From JANMDR01 sp043760555 (GTDB taxonomy: Bacteria > Pseudomonadota > Gammaproteobacteria > Burkholderiales > Usitatibacteraceae), in the NCBI GenBank assembly GCA_043760555.1, contig JAYUOW010000180.1:1-37397 (forward strand): a DNA stretch of 37,397 bases, written 5' to 3'. This document shows positions 34,001 to 37,397 of the stretch, piece after piece. The notes under the pieces were generated by a model. It ran no database searches. It was not told the origin of the DNA and worked only from the letters and a program-made list of their open reading frames with translations. Position numbers and translations under genes: made by a program. Within the stretch, counting starts at the first letter, position 1; the number at the start of each line of letters is the position of its first letter.

Positions 34001-35333
34001 GGGTGGCCGTGTTATGAAAACGCCAACGCACGCAAAGCGCACCGGCCGGCACAGTGAGCGCTACGTTCACCCCCGTGTGCGTCGAAGGATTGACGGTGAA
34101 AGATGCAGGGGCACAGCCTGCTGTCGTCGAAAAAGCCACGTCAGCAGTTACGTTTGCGACTGACCAACCGCCGGACATCACCGCAATACCCGTGAGCACC
34201 AAGCCGCTTGGATTTCCCGCGGTGCCGGCATTGGTTGGGAAAGTATCGACGAGTTCAAGCTGCGTAACCGGCGCATTAGCCTGCGTTACATCTACATTCA
34301 GTGCGTATACCAAATTTTGACCGGGCTGAACGTGGGGCGCAAATTTACTTGGCGCAGGCGTCGCTTCGGCTGGCGAAATAGTGTTGTTTACGTTCGTAAA
34401 GCACTGGGAGGGCGTGGAATTTAAACAAACCGGACCGGCAGTTCCGGCAGTGCCACCCGTAAACGCGATGTTATTTGTAATGGCAGTAGTAAGTGGGAAT
34501 GTGCCTGCGGGATAATTAAGCGTAACATTTTTCTCAAGGCATTGTTGGCCGGACGCGCCGCCCGCATATAAATTAGCGAGCAGGATCGCCGGACTAAACG
34601 ACGCCAAATTCCAAGTGATGGTATTTGCACCCACGGTACCGCCATCAGCGGTCACAACGGTTGCGCCCACGGGGAATGTGTCGACTAAATTCAACGACGT
34701 CAAATCTTCATTACCTACCAGCGTGGCAGAGCACATTCTTATTCTGTACGACACATTTTGACCAAGACCGGGTTGAATTGAGCCGACGGGGTCAGTTTTG
34801 AATTTAGTCGTAGACCACTGCGGGTTGTTAGGTCCCGTGGTCATCGGTGCGTTGGCAGACGTTTTTGTTGCGCCCATGTTGGCAGGGCTCGGTGTGCTAA
34901 TTGTTGTTTGCGCCGTATTGCCGATGGTTGTGCCGGGTGGCGTGCCGGGTTTCACGCGCAACTTAATTTGCACCACGAGCGAATCGCCGCCCGCAAAGGT
35001 CGGTTTAGCAAGCGTTATCGTGCCGCTTTGCCCTGCTGCACACGCCCCAGTACAGGTAAATCCAGCAGCAGAAATACTGCTTAACTCAAGCTGCGAAGCG
35101 ATGGAATCGACAATCGAGAGCGACCCGCAATCGCCAGGGTCAGAGTTGCACCCTACCGCAATATCGTAGGTAATTTCTTCGCCCACTTTAGCGTTGGCAC
35201 CTCCCACCACGGTTTTGGTAATGGTGTTGATCCCCTGCGCACCAACTGTGGCTGCGCAAAGCGCCAAACTTACCGCGCCGATCACCTTAGCGAAATGTGT
35301 AAAAAGTTGCTTGCCGGAATAGTGCTTAATCAT
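25020..35333 (-). CDS. giant secreted SdrD-type B-repeat protein with IPTL-CTERM tail
   Basis: A 3437-residue exported protein, over a quarter of the window. Order: signal peptide (1-33, VSLALCAATVGAQG); a 900-residue N-terminal region with DUF11-like and beta-sandwich modules (cues such as VGEEITYDIAV, NVSYRIRMC, FDYRIDIVNSGNEPLSNYVMYDVLP); 13 SdrD B-type domains from about residue 950 to 3080, each starting like YSLGNRVWLDTNxNGxxDxxE; one DUF11 module between B9 and B10 (VEYTVSVVNNGPATA); a last DUF11-like part; and a tail from about 3405, NQQVPTLSEWALMLLIMLM then basic RELKRSGRLNKR. The acidic DxNxNGxxDxxE loops resemble calcium sites of staphylococcal Sdr proteins. The tail is the sorting signal for the exosortase H encoded next door. 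GGGGGC precedes the ATG. Probably a surface adhesin or matrix protein; no enzyme domain seen. Confidence 0.93.
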   Translation of the reverse strand: MIKHYSGKQLFTHFAKVIGAVSLALCAATVGAQGINTITKTVVGGANAKVGEEITYDIAVGCNSDPGDCGSLSIVDSIASQLELSSISAAGFTCTGACAAGQSGTITLAKPTFAGGDSLVVQIKLRVKPGTPPGTTIGNTAQTTISTPSPANMGATKTSANAPMTTGPNNPQWSTTKFKTDPVGSIQPGLGQNVSYRIRMCSATLVGNEDLTSLNLVDTFPVGATVVTADGGTVGANTITWNLASFSPAILLANLYAGGASGQQCLEKNVTLNYPAGTFPLTTAITNNIAFTGGTAGTAGPVCLNSTPSQCFTNVNNTISPAEATPAPSKFAPHVQPGQNLVYALNVDVTQANAPVTQLELVDTFPTNAGTAGNPSGLVLTGIAVMSGGWSVANVTADVAFSTTAGCAPASFTVNPSTHTGVNVALTVPAGALCVRWRFHNTATPFATDSGIPKTFAFSATPTVTIPTLASPGHTYVPALPTAATNCMKATTSTVATVGPACASPNIELATPAISSQKSLAVGDGGNLLPFNEDTNNVYTQRLKFVHIANDSTGSVINPVVADLLPAAYEFVGWTAYTGPMPAPNLEVIPNYGGSGRTMVRYTWAAAVPSGSTTFPSGPGVANTINIPETTPDANMPTMEFQFKIKPGTSAGSFTNDMVVFDNGPRKTCDNETDELTAGIDFNGNGTMLATEKFCKGSLALTVISSAALEGKKYIRSSDVGAFPNLQDPTSVPAATICPDVPAASNFTRFPCVARGLPGSAFDYRIDIVNSGNEPLSNYVMYDVLPYPGDLGVTEPIAAVARGSQFRVTLTGAVTIDIPASTANAGSLGAAIIEYNPADGNSCRPEVSSTATEAPPAHWQPGCNNTWVVNPLADTVNFPLGWASVRSFRIKVPFATVFGPTQKFVINVPMLIPASAPPTRIAWNTFGHRATNATTSGRIPTAAPRRVGIFVPERYRVGNLVWLDTNHNGKADAGEPPLAGVDVKLVRDNGGTPNVLDATDTVVATTTTDVNGKYVFEGLPAGNYFVIIPTVQVTTPTVLVNLKPSAFGKELTPNTDGDNNQNGTNPVLVAASPVAGLASGLITLGGAIEPVTEVDRVGGADDDLGAPVNTFDTLQVNPNVDKYPDNLSNLSIDFGFHRPFSLGNRVWFDANNNGLLDGTEAGIDSVVVNLLTSAGAPVDGDPDTAGVQAVTTTTTGGGYYRFDNLPAAQYIVEIIAPAGLSSSTGVVGAVTGPYEGAATPNPDIVPTDSDDNGTTFNAATGSIRSGVVTLGTAAVPAEPLAEADLGPGGQGPNPVTGAAAGIPDAQANMTVDFGLFRPYSLGNRVWLDTPAGGGTANNAIMDGTETGPAGVVLKLKDALGADIDGDPVTAGVQTVTATTIAGGYYRFDNLLPGSYIIEVIAANFTAGQPLDGLWTTTGAGQEDLPNNDVDKNDNGIDVGVVGAIQSGVITLGTPGNPLAVPAEPTGETDLAPSGQGPYAGFPDAQANMTVDFGFTTQPPGYSLGNRVWFDTNNNGIVDGVEAGIVGVAVEIWTTNAAGVPVGAIPYASTTTIAGGYYLFKTLPAGTYKVVIPTSNFGSGAALAGFYSSGTSQAAGGLTTELAASTDNTATGTNNDHGTKLLAATGAVPVNAVISNMYTLGPGNNQPTGEDGNTTPGIVDGMSDDRSNLTADFGFYTMSVGNFVFRDEGTGVGGVENDGIRNGSEPAFPNLGVSIFNDQNGDGVPDGAAIASTTTDAGGNYLFVGLPAGKYVIEVGTPSGFASSSSTLAPSNALANDNKDHGSAVSPSSVRSGIITLTPGAGPVGETAAGAVAPAKVGGGAPSPTAVPDANVNSTIDFGFVRVYSVGNRVFLDPNNNGIKDPLEPGLPNVLVRLLDASLNVIASQTTDSQGYYRFDDLVLSTYTVEVVGSTLEAGSTSSTGTVAGDSGDKGLDTPVAGNFRSAPFLLASNTFNEPDHSGTGQGAQGPGGDTATNSTIDFGFVPPKYSIGNRVWRDGNNDGQRQASEPGIAGVAVNLFASDAAGNPIGAALTSTTTDGTGYYRFDGLNKGDYVVVIDKSNFQTAAVLRPFLSSTPTQANPNTDIDNDDNGIDAPNPETTGVKSGKITVGPGQPEPVGETDLGAGGQGPHPDPQANMTVDFGFYPLSSLGDRVWLDTNGNGIQDAGEAGIPGVSVKLLDGLGNPFLDRNGVAVATTTDSNGNYLFKDLPVGNYQVKFMPPAGYVISPKDQGTDDAVDSDADPVTMLSPIIALGSDQTNLTLDAGLFFNAGLGDRVWHDLNKNGIQDAGEPGVPNVTVNLLDAVTNAVVATTTTDASGNYNFAMLVPGRAYVVEFTNLPATYQFTIKGLGTSTSDAGDSDANVTTGRTDPITLASGQNDPNWDAGIYGQIDLALSKSVAPVAPATGSPYNTGDTVEYTVSVVNNGPATALVGYTVKDSVPVGVSGLVVTSSTGFTGCAFAGQTLNCTGTADLAAGTTNALTIKYKGVITATSGSLKNVAYADKSPTDPSAESNPLGTPPTSTTNTATSPTNNDAEATIVVNAATFSLGNRVWVDTNNDGIQNNGEVGRDGVTVELLSSTSGAVIATTVTASGGFYRFDNLPAGDYIVQIPAANFALTGALPSFKSSTGAGQEGNPNSDGDRNDNGLDTPVAGAIRSGVVTLRPTTNEPVGETDVVSPTVPGEAADNRSNLTVDFGFVPTFNLGNRVWSDTNGNGLRDTGELGIAGASVKLLDAAGTVIATTSTDGNGYYRFDNLPAGSYTVEVGTPAGTTPTLVPATGGSPDNNVDNDNNGASPVTGGVRSGTVTLGPLGTEPGTEADVAPSGQGGADTNANMTVDFGFTPSSNYSIGNRVWLDTNANGVRDGIEPGIAGLTVRLLSGDGATVIATTSTDGNGFYRFDNVPAGNYQVEVVMPAGYTPTIVPATGANPNNDVDSDNNGVATVNGALRANAVTVGPGTSEPTGEADLSGSGQGGADANGNMTVDFGLRSTLPASLGDFVWSDTNKDGIQDAGEPGLAGVTVYLFQNGVVIATTLSDANGKYAFTNLTPGVEYQVGADKLPGYSYSPAGAGSNRATDSNANVTTGRSVPVVLAPGENNPTLDFGMFPPAAGQPIQLVKTLFEGSSNGAGCPTAKTKLVVVDKTGTGIDVTYCFKVTNPGPAHMTNVKITDNKLDLGTNAQVLSIGTLTQVAGSGTLPLAPGASITFFRTTKIIGSLTNVATVEGTPSNAAGVPTGALPSTASSGSAILASIIDPPSVRKVGTLLGANLVEWRMVWINSSNEFAQNVTIVDPIPVDNGFAGTLTCVAKGTSVTRSCDFIAPTAANPRGSVVWNGSIAADSGRPTEATALNAVVISFRATVTAGVASVSNQATSSWDYDGDGVPELTNVLSDDPSAGGAADPTRLQLIGTNQQVPTLSEWALMLLIMLMAGFAYRELKRSGRLNKR

Positions 35334-35797
35334 ATTGCCCCCAGAACTCGGATATTGAGTCGATTACTTATGAAGTTGTAATTGTTTTTACTGTTGCGCT
35401 CTACATACGTGAACGCGTCACTGCTTTAAATCTTGATTGATACTGTCTGCGCTTCTGTAGCGCTTAAAAAATGTCAACTGCACAGCGTACGGATTAGTAA
35501 ATTCCCCTATCCTGCAGTGTGCACGATTTTGCGCATGGTTACAAACTGAATGGCTCATTTTTCGGCGTATGGGACAAACTTTTACATATTTCTGAGAAAA
35601 AACACACACGTGTCGCGATAGTGTCTAACTTCGACTATCTTAGTTATTGCTAGCTAAATATCCATAGTGTGCCAAGGGAAATTACTAGCGCTTTGATTAA
35701 CGTGATTTGGCATACAGATGTATTTTTCTTTTTTTCCCAAACCCGTATCAGAGATAGCCGCTGTTGGGGCATTTCCAGCAGCATGTCCTACAGACGC
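35334..35797. other. long upstream region of the giant gene
   Basis: This 464-base AT-richer stretch between the giant gene's start and the thrC terminator has no gene I can support. A TTGACA occurs on the minus strand at 35474-35479 but lacks a proper -10 at normal spacing. A direct repeat AAGCGC-N5-AAGCGC lies close by (around 35456-35472). It probably contains the promoter and control sites of the giant gene, none of which I can name. Confidence 0.4.
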
Positions 35798-35848
35798 AAT
35801 AAACTAGGGCGTCAACAGCATAGTTGCCTGTTGACGCCCTAATTTATT
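35798..35848 (-). terminator. strong hairpin terminator of thrC
   Basis: Two 21-base arms (35798-35818 and 35828-35848) pair with a single mismatch around a 9-base loop; the inner part is TAGGGCGTCAACAG / CTGTTGACGCCCTA. On the minus strand it follows the thrC stop by 29 bases and ends in GTTTATTG. It shares TAGGGCGTC with the palindromic repeat family, but with the block at the outside of the stem instead of the centre. Confidence 0.75.
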
Positions 35849-35877
35849 GGTTTTACAGCCTATGGGTTAGCGCTAAT

Positions 35878-37299
35878 TTAGCGTCCCGTTGCGGTTTGAA
35901 TGACTTGCTTTACCGCTTGCGCGTTCGCTGGCAGCGCAATGAAACGTTGCGGCAGCGCTTCTATATTCGCAAACGCTGCGGGGCGATGCGGCGCATGGCC
36001 TAGCGCCTCGGTGACCGCTGCTTCAAACTTAGCGGGTAGCGCGGTTTCTATGCAAATCAATTGGGTGGTGATGCTGGCGGCGTGGTCTTGCGCCACCTTT
36101 AGGCCGTCGGCGGTGTGAGTGTCGATTTCAACTTTATAGCTATCCCACACTTGCTTGATGATGGCAAGTCGCTCCGTGTGCGTGCTGCGGCCAGAGATAA
36201 AACCCTTTTCAATCAGCGGTTTAAGGCCTAGAGTTTGGCTCATATCAAAACCACTACCTGAATCTACGGTTTTCCACAGCGCACGCACGGTAGCACTATC
36301 GCGCCCTACCACGTCGAACATAAACCGTTCAAAATTGGATGCTTTTGAAATATCCATCGATGGGCTGCTGGTTTGACGGGTCTCGGCGGACGTGCGTGGG
36401 CGGTATTTGCCGGTTTTGAAGAACTCATCTAGCACGTCGTTTTCGTTGGTGGCTAAAATTAGCTTATCGATGGGGAGCCCCATTTGACGGGCTATGTGAC
36501 CAGCTAGTATGTTGCCGAAGTTACCGGACGGCACGGCAAAACTTACCTTCTCTGCATTGGTTTTGGTCACCGCAAAGTAGGCTTTGAAGTAGTACACCAC
36601 CTGCGCCACGATGCGCGCCCAGTTGATTGAATTAACCGCACCAATGTTGTATTTGGCTTTGAAAGCCAAGTCGTTAGACACCGCTTTAACCACATCCTGA
36701 CAGTCGTCAAACACGCCTTCACAGGCAATGTTGATAATGTTTGGTTCTTGCAGCGAAAACATTTGCGCAGTTTGGAAGGGCGACATTTTGCCAGCAGGCG
36801 ACAGCATAAACACCCGCACGCCGCGTTTGCCCTTCATGGCGTGTTCGGCGCTGGAGCCGGTGTCGCCAGAGGTTGCGCCTAAAATGTTTAGCTCGCCACC
36901 GCTCTTGGCCAGCACGTATTCAAACAAATGCCCTAAAAACTGCATGGCGATGTCTTTAAACGCTAACGTGGGGCCGTTCGAGCATTGCAACAGGTGTAGG
37001 CCGGGCTTTAGGGTTTTGATGGGCGTGATGTCATCCGAGCCGAACACTTGCTTGGTGTAGGCTTTTTTGATTATGGTGTTTAGGTCATCACGTGGAATGT
37101 CGGTGGCATAAAGGCCTATAATTTCGCAGGCTAGGTCAGCATAAGATAGGCTGCGCAAGCCCGATAATAGGGCGTCTCCAAGCATTGGGTATTGCTGCGG
37201 CAGGTATAAACCGCCATCAGGGGCTAGGCCTTCTAGCAATATTTGGCTAAAGGTTTTGGGGGTGTCGGTGGGTTGGCCACGGGTTGAGATGTAGTGCAT
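35878..37299 (-). CDS. thrC: threonine synthase
   Basis: A 473-residue PLP enzyme converting O-phosphohomoserine to threonine, the last step of the pathway. The N-terminus MHYISTRGQPTDTPKTFSQILLEGLAPDGGLYLP is diagnostic. PLP is bound by K115 in GPTLAFKDIAMQFLG, and the phosphate loop GATSGDTGSSAEHAMKG and VPSGNFGNILAGHIA are intact. Length fits the long (class I, bacterial/fungal) threonine synthase group. In betaproteobacteria thrC often follows the homoserine dehydrogenase gene; that gene would lie beyond the right edge. A strong terminator follows the stop. Confidence 0.97.
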   Translation of the reverse strand: MHYISTRGQPTDTPKTFSQILLEGLAPDGGLYLPQQYPMLGDALLSGLRSLSYADLACEIIGLYATDIPRDDLNTIIKKAYTKQVFGSDDITPIKTLKPGLHLLQCSNGPTLAFKDIAMQFLGHLFEYVLAKSGGELNILGATSGDTGSSAEHAMKGKRGVRVFMLSPAGKMSPFQTAQMFSLQEPNIINIACEGVFDDCQDVVKAVSNDLAFKAKYNIGAVNSINWARIVAQVVYYFKAYFAVTKTNAEKVSFAVPSGNFGNILAGHIARQMGLPIDKLILATNENDVLDEFFKTGKYRPRTSAETRQTSSPSMDISKASNFERFMFDVVGRDSATVRALWKTVDSGSGFDMSQTLGLKPLIEKGFISGRSTHTERLAIIKQVWDSYKVEIDTHTADGLKVAQDHAASITTQLICIETALPAKFEAAVTEALGHAPHRPAAFANIEALPQRFIALPANAQAVKQVIQTATGR

Positions 37300-37353
37300 G
37301 GTTTACTCTTTTTTGGGTTGCATAACTGGCGGCGTGAGATGCTGATTTTGTAG

Positions 37354-37385
37354 CCCGGCTCTCGCGGCTTTTTGCGATAGCCGGG
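37354..37385. repeat. REP-like hairpin upstream of thrC
   Basis: CCCGGCTCTCGC (37354-37365) and GCGATAGCCGGG (37374-37385) pair at 11 of 12 positions around GGCTTTTT, preceded by GTAG. GTAGCCCGG-type hairpins are dispersed repeats in many proteobacteria. The remaining bases to the window edge show nothing else. Confidence 0.55.
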
Positions 37386-37397
37386 GTCGGTGTTAAA

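Noticed and set aside
35474..35479. TTGACA on the minus strand as the -35 of the giant gene
   Set aside because: No acceptable -10 hexamer at 15-19 bases; the corresponding sequence is AAGCGC.

Overview
The window looks like a piece of a betaproteobacterial chromosome. The order hisS - YfgM-like TPR protein - bamB - der on one strand is the arrangement known from beta- and gammaproteobacteria. The outer-membrane genes bamB and mlaA show a Gram-negative envelope, and the exosortase H / IPTL-CTERM pair is best known from Betaproteobacteria and some Gammaproteobacteria. I cannot resolve the genus. No tRNA, rRNA, CRISPR array, phage block or intact insertion sequence was seen.

Layout. (1) 0.2-0.9 kb: a ribbon-helix-helix / PIN toxin-antitoxin pair with a strong promoter whose -10 lies inside a perfect palindrome. 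(2) 1-2.4 kb: an unrecognised membrane-anchored protein. (3) 6.1-2.6 kb, minus strand: a four-gene operon of ABC ATPase, ABC-2 permease, DesK-like histidine kinase and NarL/LuxR-type regulator, with a candidate operator upstream. (4) 12.1-6.3 kb, minus strand: housekeeping block hisS, yfgM-like, bamB, der, then a signal-peptide-bearing Lig E type DNA ligase. (5) 13.4-12.2 kb: a PQQ-type sugar dehydrogenase. (6) 13.6-17.2 kb: an hscC-type Hsp70, split by a 7-bp tandem duplication, followed by a membrane-anchored J-like protein lacking the canonical HPD. (7) 17.2-18.6 kb: a gene graveyard bounded by a 94-bp imperfect direct repeat that includes the 3' end of clpB. It holds a remnant of an unknown exported-type domain, a palindromic mini-element and a decayed PIN/RHH pair. 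(8) clpB (minus, sigma-32-like promoter) divergent from nadC, mlaA and a small membrane protein with a palindromic repeat inside its reading frame. (9) 35.3-23.4 kb, minus strand: a 3437-residue repeat protein ending in an IPTL-CTERM-type tail, then a terminator, a 243-bp mini-element, exosortase H and its membrane partner. (10) thrC at the right edge.

Two themes join the parts. First, an imperfect palindrome of about 35 bp (left arm close to CCTGAAGACGCCCTA) occurs eight times between 0.9 and 23.3 kb, mostly at gene ends, once inside a gene. Second, the giant protein, exosortase H and the exosortase-associated membrane protein form a self-contained display system: a secreted substrate with 13 SdrD-type B domains, its sorting protease and a helper, adjacent on one strand.

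All assignments come from reading the translated sequence and recalled family motifs. No database search was run.
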